From Stutzerimonas stutzeri RCH2 (GTDB lineage Bacteria > Pseudomonadota > Gammaproteobacteria > Pseudomonadales > Pseudomonadaceae): a stretch of DNA of 64,000 nucleotides. This document shows, one piece after another, positions 1 through 8,786 of this stretch; position 1 is the first letter of the stretch, and the number at the start of each line of letters is the position of its first letter. The notes below the pieces were generated by a model. That model did not search any database, was not told where the DNA came from, and worked only from the letters and a program-made list of their open reading frames with translations. Position numbers and translations under genes: made by a program. The DNA is taken from positions 2,807,001 through 2,871,000 of the forward strand of contig NC_019936.1 of the NCBI RefSeq assembly GCF_000327065.1, written 5' to 3'.

Positions 1-1380
1 CAGCCGCACGGCCTTGGCATCCAGCGGAGTGACCAGATGAGGGGTGACGAGGATGACCAGTTCGGTCTCGCCATTGATGTACTGCTGGCTGCGGAACAGC
101 TGTCCGAGCACCGGAATGTCGCCGAGGCCGGGGAAGCGGCTGACGTAATCGCGGCTGTTCTCGCTGATCAGGCCGGCGATGGCGATGGTCTGGCCATTGC
201 CCAGTTCCACGGTGGACTGCGCACTGCGCTTGGTCAGCGACGGCACCAGCTGGCCGACGCTGTTGGTGCCGCCCAGGCCGGTCGTGAGCATCAGCGCATT
301 GGCGTTGCTCAGCTCGCTGACCGCGACATTGAGGTTGAGGTTGATGCGGCCCGAGTCCAGCACCACCGGCAGGAACTTCACGCCGACGCCGAATTCCTTG
401 TATTCGATGGTGATGCCATCGTCGTCCGACACCGGCACCGGAAACTCGCCACCGGAAATGAATTCCGCCTGCTGTCCGGTCAGCGTGGTAAGCGTCGGCT
501 CGGCGAGCACCTTGGCCGTACCATTGTCCTTGGCCGCGTCCAGCACGACGTTGAACAGGAAGTTCTCCGAGAGGAACTGCCCGAAGATCGCCTTGCCACT
601 GCCGATCAGCTTGCTCGGGTCCACCTGACCATCTGGATTCAGGCCCAGTACACCGCCATCGGCGTTCAGACCGTTATTGAAGCCGCCCCCCGACCAACGT
701 GACGACGAGCCGAAATCCAGCGCGTTGAAGCGCACATCCAGATTCTTGAACAGGCTGCGCTGCATCTCGGCGACCTTCACTTCCAGCATGACCTGCTGGC
801 TGCCACCGATACCGAGCAGGTTGATCACCTCCAGCGGCTTGTTCTGCATCGCTGCACCGCCGCTTTCAGCCGCCGAAGCCTGCGCCGCATAGCTCTGCGC
901 CAGCTTCACCGCGCTGTCCATGGCTGCTGCACTGCTGACCTGGCCACGCAGCGCCAGCGCGCCCTGTGCACTGAACACTTCGATGCGCTCGTTGGGCAGC
1001 ACCTGATGCAGCTTGGCCTTGAGCCCGCCGAGATCGTGCACCACCTCCACATCCAGGCTGTCGATCAGCTGATTGCGGTTATCCCACAGCAGCACGTTGG
1101 TACTGCCCAGCGAGCGCCCGAGCAGGTACAGCTGCGTCGGCGAGGTGATGAGAATGTCGGCAATCGCCGGGTTGCCCACCGAGATGCGGTTGACCGACGC
1201 CCGCGTGCTGAGCACCCGCGACTTGTAGATGGGCACCTGCACATCGCTGTTGTTCACCGCCGGCATGGCTCTCACCGCCGTAGCCGAAACCGGCTGCTGG
1301 GCGAAGGTCGCCGGCGCCCCCAGCACCGCCCAGCCGCCCAGCAGGACGGCCAGTAGCTGTACTTTGCTCATGCTGTTCAT
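1..1380 (-). CDS. rcpA: Flp/Tad pilus secretin CpaC/RcpA (3' end cut by window edge)
   Basis: Outer-membrane secretin that forms the exit pore for Flp (type IVb) pili. The visible 460 codons begin at an ATG at 1380, and the C-terminus lies left of position 1. Residues 1-27 are a Sec signal peptide ending near TFAQQ. They are followed by the N-terminal pilus-secretin domain (rich in VNRISVGNPAIADI-like sequence), a BON-like segment around residues 115-170, and the start of the secretin beta domain with VLAEPTLTTLTGQ and the conserved VGVKFLPVV and RRSAQSTVELGNGQT-type segments. The gene is the last visible member of the minus-strand flp operon, 54 bp after rcpC. The family assignment is secure; the symbol follows the Pseudomonas/Aggregatibacter naming. 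Confidence 0.92.
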   Translation of the reverse strand, partial: MNSMSKVQLLAVLLGGWAVLGAPATFAQQPVSATAVRAMPAVNNSDVQVPIYKSRVLSTRASVNRISVGNPAIADILITSPTQLYLLGRSLGSTNVLLWDNRNQLIDSLDVEVVHDLGGLKAKLHQVLPNERIEVFSAQGALALRGQVSSAAAMDSAVKLAQSYAAQASAAESGGAAMQNKPLEVINLLGIGGSQQVMLEVKVAEMQRSLFKNLDVRFNALDFGSSSRWSGGGFNNGLNADGGVLGLNPDGQVDPSKLIGSGKAIFGQFLSENFLFNVVLDAAKDNGTAKVLAEPTLTTLTGQQAEFISGGEFPVPVSDDDGITIEYKEFGVGVKFLPVVLDSGRINLNLNVAVSELSNANALMLTTGLGGTNSVGQLVPSLTKRSAQSTVELGNGQTIAIAGLISENSRDYVSRFPGLGDIPVLGQLFRSQQYINGETELVILVTPHLVTPLDAKAVRL

Positions 1381-1434
1381 GTGAATCTCCTTGCAGACCG
1401 GCTGGTGACAGCGCCGGTGTTGGCAGTGATCGCG

Positions 1435-2244
1435 CTAGAGCCGAACCTTGGTGACGTTGACCTCGGTGCCGCGAATGATGGTGACGCCCGGGTCGGCCGG
1501 AGCCCGCTGACGCTGTACCGGCTTGGGCGGCACCACCACCGGTGCTGGCGCAGCCACCTGCAGCGACTGCGGCTCGGCGGCCACGCGCTTGTCGTTATCC
1601 AGTGGGTTGCGCAAGGCCAGTTGCAGGCGGCCCTCGGACATCGCCTTGACCAGCGCTTCTGCCTCATCCGGTGCCATTTCCAGCGTCACGGCACGCACTA
1701 CTACCGGCTGGGTCTTGTCAGTGCTGGCGGTCTGGTCGACGGCCAGCACGCGCAGGTCCTGGAGAATGGTCTTGGCTTCGGTTTCCTCACCGCTGCCGAT
1801 GCGACGAGTCGCCAGCACATCGACCCGGTTGCCGGGCAGCAGGAAGCCGCCCACGCCGACCACGTCGTCGACCCGTACCGATACCGCGCGCTTGTCCTTG
1901 GCGATCAACGAAGCCAGGGTGCTGCCGCCCAGATGCTCGGCTACCCGGGCGCCACGCACGATGTCGCCGCGCAGCATGCTGAATGTGGCGATCTTGCCGG
2001 CCACCTGGTCGACCGCATCGAAGGCATCATCAGGAACCGTGCCCCGCGGCATGCGCACGACCATCACCTGCTGCGCCTCGATGGCCTGGCCGAAGGGAAT
2101 TTCCATGGTGGCCACCACGACGTTGCGCTGCTGGTCGTCAGGTGCCGCGCTGAGCCTGGCGTTGAGCCAGTTGTTGGCCATCCAGCTCGCACCCAGTCCC
2201 AGCAGCAGCGAGAACAGCACCAGATAAAACGTACGGGAGCCCAT
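1435..2244 (-). CDS. rcpC: Flp pilus assembly protein CpaB/RcpC
   Basis: Inner-membrane-anchored periplasmic protein (269 aa) thought to modulate or stabilise the secretin in Flp pilus assembly. A single membrane anchor lies at residues 4-22. A SAF-type domain follows (around residues 40-105, with VVVATMEIPFGQAI), then the CpaB C-terminal domain with ALVKAMSEGRLQLALRNP. The ATG at 2244 is chosen because GGAG lies 7 bases upstream. A TTG two codons earlier would be too close to that site. The ribosome binding site overlaps the end of the preceding ATPase gene, so the two are probably translated from one message. Confidence 0.9.
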   Translation of the reverse strand: MGSRTFYLVLFSLLLGLGASWMANNWLNARLSAAPDDQQRNVVVATMEIPFGQAIEAQQVMVVRMPRGTVPDDAFDAVDQVAGKIATFSMLRGDIVRGARVAEHLGGSTLASLIAKDKRAVSVRVDDVVGVGGFLLPGNRVDVLATRRIGSGEETEAKTILQDLRVLAVDQTASTDKTQPVVVRAVTLEMAPDEAEALVKAMSEGRLQLALRNPLDNDKRVAAEPQSLQVAAPAPVVVPPKPVQRQRAPADPGVTIIRGTEVNVTKVRL

Positions 2245-2256
2245 GTCCAATCTCCT

Positions 2257-3576
2257 TCATTCGAGAAATTCGAGCTGGACGAAGTAGTTTCGCCAGGCCC
2301 AGTCCAGGTCGTCGGCCGTCAACGGACCGCTGCGGTCCAGATAGCGCTGGCGATCGAGTGCCATATCGATAAGGTCGCGCGGCTGGCATGGCAGCAGCGG
2401 AACGCCTTCGGCTCCGTGCAACTCGCTCAGGACGTGGTCGAGCAGCGCCGCATCGAAGGTCTGGCCGCGCTTATCCAGCTCCTGCCGCCAGATGCGTTCG
2501 TACTGATCGCGTTTGAGGTAGCCGAACGGCAGCTTGTAGCCGATGCGCCGCAGGAAGGCGTCGTCGGCCAGGTCCAGCGGGTTGATGTTGGTCGAGAACA
2601 CCAGGATCAGGTCGAACGGCAGCACGCAGTGACGCCCGCCGCCCAGGTTGAGGAAGTCGCGGCGCTCCTCCATAGGCACGATCCAGCGGTTGAGCAGCTC
2701 GGCCGGCGGCATGCGCTGGCGGCCCAGGTCATCGACAATGAACAGGCCGTTGCTGGCCTTGAGCTGCAGCGGCGCGTGGTACTGCCGACTGATGGGGTCA
2801 TGGCGGATTTCGAGCTGGTCCATGGTCAGCTCACCGCCGGTGGTCAGCAGTGGCCGCGAACAGCACAGCAGCCGGCGATCGATGCCCTGGTCAAGTAGCA
2901 GGCTGGCCGGTTCTTCGGTCTCCAGCCGGCAATGGATCTGCGGGTCGTAGATCTGCAGCACGGCATCGCCGATCACCACGGCGTGGGGCACCCAGATCGC
3001 TTCGTTGAGCAAGCGGATCAGCCGGCTGCTGATGTAGGTCTTGCCGGTCCCGGAGGGACCATAAATCATCATGGCGCGGCCGGAGTTCATCGCCACGCCG
3101 AGCCGCTCCAGCAGGTCGTCGGTCATTACCACGCCACTGTAGGCGGCGCGCATAGCCCGCTCGGTCACCCGCCCATGATGGATGGTCTGCAACTTGAGCA
3201 AGGCGCAGTAGAGACTCACCGGAATCGGAGCGGCCCCGAGATAGCCGCTGCGCGCGAAGGCATCTCGCGCCGCCATGCGGCCACGCTCGGTCAGCCCGTA
3301 ACGCAAACCGCTGCCACCGTTCTGCCCGAGCACCTCGACGCTGCCGTCCTTGCGCAGCTGGCCCAGCACCTCATCGACCACCGCGCCTGGCAACGCCAGG
3401 CGGTCAGCCAGCCGGCCGATATCAAGCACGCCAGATTCGTGCAGATGCTTGCAGACAAGATCGCCCAACAGCGCCTCATCCAGACCGGTATCGGCGATGC
3501 TGCGAGGCTGTGGCGCGAGTTGCTGGACCACTGCGAACTCGCGGTCCCGGGTTGGATGATCGATGACTACATGCAT
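2257..3576 (-). CDS. AAA+ ATPase with N-terminal winged-helix region, inside the Tad locus
   Basis: A 439-residue P-loop ATPase of uncertain role. Walker A is GPSGTGKT at residues 173-180, Walker B is FIVDDLG at about 279-285, and a sensor-1-like STN lies near 328-330. Residues about 30-110 read as a winged helix-turn-helix, ending in GLRYGLTERGR. It is neither TadA (the VirB11-like secretion ATPase) nor TadZ (ParA-like), both of which should lie beyond the left edge. It sits between the prepilin peptidase and rcpC with short gaps (12 bp each side), so it is co-transcribed with pilus genes. It could be an assembly chaperone or a DNA-binding regulator; the sequence alone does not decide. Confidence 0.75.
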   Translation of the reverse strand: MHVVIDHPTRDREFAVVQQLAPQPRSIADTGLDEALLGDLVCKHLHESGVLDIGRLADRLALPGAVVDEVLGQLRKDGSVEVLGQNGGSGLRYGLTERGRMAARDAFARSGYLGAAPIPVSLYCALLKLQTIHHGRVTERAMRAAYSGVVMTDDLLERLGVAMNSGRAMMIYGPSGTGKTYISSRLIRLLNEAIWVPHAVVIGDAVLQIYDPQIHCRLETEEPASLLLDQGIDRRLLCCSRPLLTTGGELTMDQLEIRHDPISRQYHAPLQLKASNGLFIVDDLGRQRMPPAELLNRWIVPMEERRDFLNLGGGRHCVLPFDLILVFSTNINPLDLADDAFLRRIGYKLPFGYLKRDQYERIWRQELDKRGQTFDAALLDHVLSELHGAEGVPLLPCQPRDLIDMALDRQRYLDRSGPLTADDLDWAWRNYFVQLEFLE

Positions 3577-3588
3577 GACACATCCCCT

Positions 3589-4095
3589 TCAGCGGGCGAA
3601 TTCAAACCACAACATGCTGCCCAGGGTGCCGAGCAGGATGGCGATGGCGTAGGGAAAGCGCTTGCCGGCAACTTCGTTCTTGTCCGGCGCCAGGTAGCGG
3701 TGAGCGCCCAGCATCACCGTGTACCGAGTCAGCGTTTGCCGGAGCTGCCCGTGCACGGCGATCAGCAACAACCCACCAATACCCCCGGCCATCAGCGCCA
3801 GCAGCGAGGCCAGCAGGGCCTGCTGCGGTGCCATGAACGTGCCTACCATCGCCATCAGCTTGACGTCGCCGGCGGCCATGCCGCCGAGGGCGTAGAGCGG
3901 AATGAAGATGGCAAAGCCGATCGCCGCACTGATCGCGCTAGTTCCAAGCCCGGACCATCCTGCGCCGAAAACCTGACCAACAACCCCCGCCGCTATGCCG
4001 AACACCACGAGCGAATTCGGAATTCGGTGTTGCCGAAGATCAATCAGCGCCGCATATCCCGCCAGGCTTAATAGAACTATCCACTCGATTGCCAT
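3589..4095 (-). CDS. fppA: Prepilin peptidase (A24 family, CpaA/TadV/FppA type)
   Basis: Polytopic inner-membrane aspartic protease (168 aa) that cleaves the short leader of the Flp pilin. The two expected catalytic aspartates are visible: one in DLRQHRIPN near residue 20, the other in the GGMAAGDVKLM motif (the GxGD signature) near residue 77. The protein is the short peptidase-only form, without the N-terminal methylase domain of PilD. Its ATG overlaps the stop codon of the pilin gene (TAATG), which indicates translational coupling. The rest of the protein is a run of hydrophobic helices. Confidence 0.92.
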   Translation of the reverse strand: MAIEWIVLLSLAGYAALIDLRQHRIPNSLVVFGIAAGVVGQVFGAGWSGLGTSAISAAIGFAIFIPLYALGGMAAGDVKLMAMVGTFMAPQQALLASLLALMAGGIGGLLLIAVHGQLRQTLTRYTVMLGAHRYLAPDKNEVAGKRFPYAIAILLGTLGSMLWFEFAR

Positions 4096-4295
4096 TACTG
4101 CGTTGGGGCCGTGGTTCCACCCAATGCGGTGATGATCGCGTTGATCTTGACTAGTACGGCCTGCCCTAAGTTTGTGAACGCCGTAAGTAACACGGCCGCC
4201 ACCAGCCCGCCGGCAATCGCATACTCCACCGTGGTCAAGCCTTCCTCATCCCTCGCGAACTTCACCACCGCGCTCTTGATCGACTGAAGTTTCAT
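4095..4295 (-). CDS. flp: Flp-family type IVb major pilin
   Basis: Small pilin precursor (66 aa) and first gene of the pilus operon. A basic leader ends in EEG, followed by LTTVEYAI and a long hydrophobic helix (AGGLVAAVLLTAF). The Gly/Leu cleavage point with Glu at +5 and Tyr at +6 is the Flp motif. The ATG at 4295 is preferred over an upstream GTG at 4304 because GAGG stands 8 bases before it, whereas the GTG would have no spacing from the site. The product should be cut by the adjacent FppA, then polymerised and exported through RcpA. Confidence 0.93.
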   Translation of the reverse strand: MKLQSIKSAVVKFARDEEGLTTVEYAIAGGLVAAVLLTAFTNLGQAVLVKINAIITALGGTTAPTQ

Positions 4296-4643
4296 CTCGC
4301 TCACCTCTCGATGTGATTACCCGGAGCCAGCAGGATTAATCCCTGCTCTGCTTTCACCCTAGGCGCGGAGTGGAGATGGCAGTTAGGAGTCCTTTGCTGA
4401 TCGCTAGGATTTTTTTACTGGCGTTGTGCCTGCACACACGTAGCCGCAGATAGAAGGGATGCGACAAGGCGCCGCGGCAATGAAGAACGCTTGGAAGTCA
4501 TTCATTCAGCTGATGCAGAGCCCGCGCTGTCACATAACCTATCCGCAACAAAATGTGACGCAGTTAGCAGAATTGGTTCTTAGCAATAATGGCTTATTGC
4601 CAATACTGTTTGAGGCGCACAACAACAATCGGCAGAGCTAGTA
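4296..4643. other. Divergent intergenic region between flp and the AraC-type regulator
   Basis: 348 bp, visibly more AT-rich than the flanking genes. It must hold both promoters and contains the palindrome at 4329-4347. A 60-codon open frame at 4459-4641 on the plus strand has no recognisable product and a badly spaced ribosome site, so it is not called a gene. No sigma-54 promoter pattern was seen. Confidence 0.5.
4329..4347. promoter_or_regulatory. Imperfect inverted repeat in the flp / AraC-regulator divergent region
   Basis: AGCAGGATTAATCCCTGCT is a near-perfect palindrome, one base off symmetry, 34-52 bp upstream of the flp start. It lies between flp (minus) and the AraC-type gene (plus), so it is a plausible operator for one or both. 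This is inference from position and symmetry only. Confidence 0.35.
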
Positions 4644-5516
4644 ATGATGTCTAACTCCGCGACAGGCCCCAGCCTTCTCTGGCTCGACATGACCTGCGAG
4701 CGCTCTACACAAGCGCTAATGGCTCAGTTCAGTGACTTCTGCGATTGTCGGCTGATCGCACCGGACTCCCTTGTCGCAGATTCGGGCCTACATCTGCGCC
4801 AGGCAGACATGATCTGCATGCATTTCGATCGACCCGACGCGCTCGGATTGAGCCAGTTGCAGCAACTCAAGCGCTCGGTGCCATCCCTTCCGATCACCAT
4901 GTTTACCGTCCAGCACACCGAGGAGCTCGCCGTATGGGCGATGCGCTCGCGGGTATGGGAATACATCACGCTGCCCATTTCGTCGGCAGAAATGGCGCGC
5001 TATCGGCGTGCACTGCTTGAACTGCATGCGTTGAGGCGCATCGGTGCTGGTTATCCCCGGCAACCCATGAGCGAGGTGTTCCCCGAGCTGCCAGCCTGCG
5101 TCAGGCTGACCGCGGATCATCGCAAGCATCAATCGCTGGCGCGCGCGTTGCAGCACATTGACCAGCATTTTCGCGAAAACATCGACCAGAAGGAGCTGGC
5201 ACAGCTCTGCGGCATGACGCCGTCGCGCTTCAGCCGGCTGTTCAAGGACGTGTATGGCATCTGCTATCTGGAGCACATCCTTGCCAGGCGCATGGAGTTC
5301 GCCAAGGACCGCCTCGACAACAGCCAGATGCCTATCACCACCATCGGCTATGAGGCGGGCTTCCGCGATCCGTCCTACTTCGCCCGAGTGTTCAAGCAGT
5401 TCGCCGGCTGCACGCCGAGCGAATACCGCAATCGCCTGGTTGGCGCGACCAGCGTGAGCGACCTCAGCGAGTCTTTCGCGCCGCTCGCCGAAATCGAATA
5501 CGACATCGGAGCCTGA
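4644..5516 (+). CDS. AraC-type transcriptional regulator with degenerate receiver-like N-terminus
   Basis: A 290-aa DNA-binding protein. Residues about 165-265 are an AraC/XylS double helix-turn-helix, with ELAQLCGMTPSRFSRLF and the second motif IGYEAGFRDPSYFARVFK. Residues about 10-125 have the pattern of a response-regulator receiver, but the phosphoacceptor position appears to be His60 instead of Asp, and the conserved Lys before the cis-Pro is Leu110 (ITLPIS). The domain therefore probably cannot be phosphorylated. The gene is divergent from flp, which makes it the likely local regulator of the pilus operon; that link is inference. A second ATG one codon downstream is equally usable. Confidence 0.8.
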   Translation: MMSNSATGPSLLWLDMTCERSTQALMAQFSDFCDCRLIAPDSLVADSGLHLRQADMICMHFDRPDALGLSQLQQLKRSVPSLPITMFTVQHTEELAVWAMRSRVWEYITLPISSAEMARYRRALLELHALRRIGAGYPRQPMSEVFPELPACVRLTADHRKHQSLARALQHIDQHFRENIDQKELAQLCGMTPSRFSRLFKDVYGICYLEHILARRMEFAKDRLDNSQMPITTIGYEAGFRDPSYFARVFKQFAGCTPSEYRNRLVGATSVSDLSESFAPLAEIEYDIGA

Positions 5517-5660
5517 TCTGCAGCGGCACTCGCAGCTGGAGCGGTCGCGCCACGCCAGGGCATATCGACCCACGTGCGCCGCTCCCGGCCTGGCTAAAAA
5601 ATGCTCAGCTCTGTATACTCGCGCGCCTTTTTCATGCGCGGTTTTCGAGGTTCAAAGTCG

Positions 5661-6983
5661 ATGAGCAAAACGCCAACAGTCGGGTTCGTGAGCTTGGGTT
5701 GCCCCAAGGCAACGGTCGACTCTGAACGCATCCTCACCCAGCTGCGCATGGAGGGTTACCAGATCGTGCCGTCCTACGAGGACGCCGATGTGGTGGTTGT
5801 CAACACCTGCGGTTTCATCGATAGCGCCAAGGCCGAATCGCTGGACGCCATCGGCGAGGCGATTGCCGAGAACGGCAAGGTGATCGTCACCGGCTGCATG
5901 GGTGTGGACGAGAACAACATCCGCGGTGTGCACCCCAGCGTGCTGGCCGTTACCGGCCCGCAGCAGTACGAGCAGGTGGTGAATGCGGTGCATGAGGTGG
6001 TGCCGCCGAACATCGAGCACGACCCCTTCGTCGATCTGGTACCGCCACAGGGCATCAAGCTCACCCCGCGCCACTACGCCTATCTGAAGATTTCCGAAGG
6101 CTGCAACCATACGTGCAGCTTCTGCATCATCCCGTCGATGCGCGGCAAGCTGGTCAGCCGGCCGGTGGGCGATGTGCTCAGCGAAGCCGAGCGCCTGGTC
6201 AAGGCCGGTGTGAAGGAAGTCCTGGTGATCAGCCAGGACACCAGCGCTTATGGCGTGGACCTCAAGTACAAGCTGGATTTCTGGAACGGCCAGCCGGTCA
6301 AAACGCGCATGCTCGAGCTGTGCGAGGAGCTGGGCAAGATGGGCGTCTGGGTGCGCCTGCACTACGTCTATCCCTACCCGAACGTCGACGACGTGATTCC
6401 GCTGATGGCCGCCGGCAAGATCCTGCCGTACCTGGATATCCCCTTCCAGCACGCCAGCCCGAAGGTGCTCAAGGCCATGAAGCGCCCGGCCTTCGAAGAC
6501 AAGACCCTGGCGCGCATCAAGAAATGGCGCGAGATCTGCCCCGAGCTGACCATCCGCTCGACCTTCATCGTCGGCTTCCCCGGCGAAACCGAGGAAGACT
6601 TCCAGTATCTGCTCGACTGGCTGACCGAAGCCCAGCTCGACCGCGTCGGCTGCTTCCAATACTCGCCGGTAGATGGCGCCCCGGCCGAGGTGATGGGCCT
6701 GGAAGCGGTACCGGACGAAATCAAGCAGGAGCGCTGGGACCGTTTCATGGCGCACCAGCAAGCCATTAGTGCCGCGCGCCTGCAGCTGAAGGTCGGCCAG
6801 GAGATGGACGTGCTGATCGACGAAGTGGACGAGGACGGCGCCATTGGCCGTTCGTGGGCCGATGCTCCGGAGATCGACGGCATGGTCTACGTCGACAGCG
6901 CACAGCCGCTGCAGCCGGGCGACAAGGTCCGCGTACGCGTCACCAACGCCGACGAGTACGACCTCTGGGCCGAAGTGATCTGA
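5661..6983 (+). CDS. rimO: Ribosomal protein S12 methylthiotransferase RimO
   Basis: Radical-SAM enzyme (440 aa, the usual length) that adds a methylthio group to the conserved Asp of ribosomal protein S12. The N-terminal UPF0004 domain begins [17 protein letters not shown] and supplies the three cysteines of the auxiliary cluster. The radical-SAM CxxxCxxC motif is CNHTCSFC at about residues 150-157, and a C-terminal TRAM domain ends the protein ([20 protein letters not shown]). The ATG at 5661 is chosen because homology starts there; the longer frame from 5601 adds sequence foreign to the family. It stands alone and is followed by a strong terminator. Confidence 0.96.
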   Translation: MSKTPTVGFVSLGCPKATVDSERILTQLRMEGYQIVPSYEDADVVVVNTCGFIDSAKAESLDAIGEAIAENGKVIVTGCMGVDENNIRGVHPSVLAVTGPQQYEQVVNAVHEVVPPNIEHDPFVDLVPPQGIKLTPRHYAYLKISEGCNHTCSFCIIPSMRGKLVSRPVGDVLSEAERLVKAGVKEVLVISQDTSAYGVDLKYKLDFWNGQPVKTRMLELCEELGKMGVWVRLHYVYPYPNVDDVIPLMAAGKILPYLDIPFQHASPKVLKAMKRPAFEDKTLARIKKWREICPELTIRSTFIVGFPGETEEDFQYLLDWLTEAQLDRVGCFQYSPVDGAPAEVMGLEAVPDEIKQERWDRFMAHQQAISAARLQLKVGQEMDVLIDEVDEDGAIGRSWADAPEIDGMVYVDSAQPLQPGDKVRVRVTNADEYDLWAEVI

Positions 6984-7003
6984 GCTGCTCGGTTAAACAA
7001 AAG

Positions 7004-7031
7004 CGCCCCGCACTAGCGGGGCGTTTTTGTT
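7004..7031 (+). terminator. Rho-independent terminator after rimO
   Basis: Stem CGCCCCGC (7004-7011), loop ACTA, stem GCGGGGCG (7016-7023), then a T-rich run. A-rich sequence on the left (AAACAAAA) means it could also stop minus-strand transcripts from betA. Confidence 0.9.
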
Positions 7032-7049
7032 TCTGCGCGACAAGTTCTC

Positions 7050-7083
7050 GTAGGGTGGAAAACGGCGAAGCCTTTTCCACCAC
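7050..7083 (+). repeat. GTAGGGTGGA inverted repeat, copy 1
   Basis: GTAGGGTGGAAAACG, a short spacer, then CCTTTTCCACC. The arms GGTGGAAAA and TTTTCCACC pair. Same family as the copies between 40.9 and 50.8 kb; here it sits between the rimO terminator and the end of betA. Confidence 0.75.
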
Positions 7084-7098
7084 CTGACGGCGAACGCG

Positions 7099-8772
7099 TC
7101 AACGCCGCGGCGGTTGCCGCACCGGCACATTGCCGGCCACGTAGTACTTCGCCGTGCTGCGCCGCAGCGGCTCACGGCCGCGAATCCGGTCGGCGATCTT
7201 CTCGGCGATCATAATGGTGGTGGCGTTGAGGTTGCCGGTGATGATCTGCGGCATGATCGAGGCATCCACCACGCGCAGCCCTTCCATCCCATGCACCCGG
7301 CCCTGGCCATCGACCACGGCCATGTCGTCCGTACCCATCTTGCAGGAGCAGGACGGGTGATAGGCCGTCTCGGCGTGCTCGCGGACGAAAGCGTCCAGCT
7401 CCGCATCGCTCTGCGCCTCGATGCCCGGGCTCAGCTCGCGACCGCGGTAGGGATCGAGCGCCGGCTGGTTCATGATCTCGCGCGTCAGGCGGATGCCGTC
7501 GCGAAACTCGCGCCAGTCCTGCTCGTGGGCCATGTAGTTGAACAGGATGCTCGGATCCTCGGCCGGATCGGTCGAGCGGATTTCGATACGCCCGCGGCTG
7601 GGCGAGCGCATCGAGCCGACGTGGGCCTGGAAGCTGTGGCCGTCATGGGCGTTGCTGCCGTTGTAGCTGACCGCCACCGGCAGGAAGTGAAACTGGATGT
7701 TCGGCCACTCGAACTCGTCGCTGCTGCGGATGAAGCCGCCGGCCTCGAACTGGTTGCTGGCGCCGATACCGCTGCCGAGGAACAACCATTCGGCGCCGAT
7801 TGCCGGCTGGTTCCACCACTTGAGTGCGGGATAGAGCGAAACGGGCTGCTTGCATTCGTACTGCAGGTACATCTCCAGGTGGTCCTGCAGGTTCTGGCCG
7901 ACGCCCGGCAGCTCATGCACGGGCTTGACCCCGACCCGGCGCAGCAGCGCGCCCGGCCCGACGCCGGAGCGCTGCAGGATCTGCGGCGAAGCGATCGCCC
8001 CGCCGCACAGCAGCACCTCGCGGCGCGCCCGCGCGATGTACGGGTCCTTGCGGTCGCGCAGGTAGCGCACGCCCACCGCGCGCTTGCCTTCGAAAAGGAC
8101 GCGATCGGTCACCGCATGCGTTTCGATGGTCAGGTTCGGCCGCTCCCTGGCCTGGTCCAGGTAACCCCGCGCGGTACTGGCGCGCCGGCCCTGGGGCGTC
8201 ACGGTGCGGTCCATTGGACCGAAGCCTTCCTGCTGGTAACCGTTGAGGTCATCGGTGCGCGGGTAGCCGGCCTGCACGCCCGCCTCGACCATGGCCTGGA
8301 ACAAAACGTTGTTGTCCGCCCTCGGCGTGGTCACGCTGACCGGGCCGACGCCGCCGTGGTAGTCGTTGGGGCCGATGTCGCGCGACTCGGCCTTGCGGAA
8401 GTACGGCAGACAGTCGAGGTAGGTCCAGTCTTCCAGGCCAGGCGCCTTGGCCCAGTTGTCGTAGTCCAGGGCGTTGCCGCGGATGTAGCACATACCGTTA
8501 ATCAGCGATGAACCGCCCAGGCCCTTGCCGCGGCCGCAGTCCATGCGACGGTTGTTCATGTGCGGCTCGGGGTCGGTCTTGTATGCCCAGTTGTAGCGCG
8601 TGCCCTGCAGCGGATACGCCAGTGCAGCGGGCATCTGGGTGCGGAAGTCCAGCCGATAGTCCGGACCGCCGGCTTCGAGCAGCAGCACGCTGACGTCGGC
8701 GTCCTCGGTTAGCCGCGCGGCGAGCACGTTACCCGCCGAGCCGGCGCCGATGATGATGTAGTCGTATTCCAT
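7099..8772 (-). CDS. betA: Choline dehydrogenase BetA
   Basis: Membrane-associated FAD enzyme of the GMC oxidoreductase family (557 aa) that oxidises choline to betaine aldehyde. The N-terminal dinucleotide-binding motif is [18 protein letters not shown]. The GMC signatures [15 protein letters not shown] (near residue 80) and a [15 protein letters not shown] segment are present, with the C-terminal catalytic His region [11 protein letters not shown]. The ATG at 8772 has GGAGG 8 bases upstream, which rules out the earlier TTG. The gene follows betB directly: betB ends inside this ribosome-site region, so the two are tightly coupled. Confidence 0.95.
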   Translation of the reverse strand: MEYDYIIIGAGSAGNVLAARLTEDADVSVLLLEAGGPDYRLDFRTQMPAALAYPLQGTRYNWAYKTDPEPHMNNRRMDCGRGKGLGGSSLINGMCYIRGNALDYDNWAKAPGLEDWTYLDCLPYFRKAESRDIGPNDYHGGVGPVSVTTPRADNNVLFQAMVEAGVQAGYPRTDDLNGYQQEGFGPMDRTVTPQGRRASTARGYLDQARERPNLTIETHAVTDRVLFEGKRAVGVRYLRDRKDPYIARARREVLLCGGAIASPQILQRSGVGPGALLRRVGVKPVHELPGVGQNLQDHLEMYLQYECKQPVSLYPALKWWNQPAIGAEWLFLGSGIGASNQFEAGGFIRSSDEFEWPNIQFHFLPVAVSYNGSNAHDGHSFQAHVGSMRSPSRGRIEIRSTDPAEDPSILFNYMAHEQDWREFRDGIRLTREIMNQPALDPYRGRELSPGIEAQSDAELDAFVREHAETAYHPSCSCKMGTDDMAVVDGQGRVHGMEGLRVVDASIMPQIITGNLNATTIMIAEKIADRIRGREPLRRSTAKYYVAGNVPVRQPPRR

Positions 8773-8786
8773 GGCTTCAACCTCCC

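Noticed and set aside
24..702. Plus-strand frames at the left edge
   Set aside because: They are shadows of the truncated secretin gene, whose continuous minus-strand frame carries a signal peptide and secretin motifs.
1381..2898. Long plus-strand frame across the CpaB and ATPase genes
   Set aside because: Shadow of minus-strand genes with clear families; its translation is His/Arg/Gln-rich and matches nothing.
4459..4641. 60-codon plus-strand frame upstream of the AraC-type gene
   Set aside because: No recognisable product, poor ribosome-site spacing and position inside a divergent promoter region.
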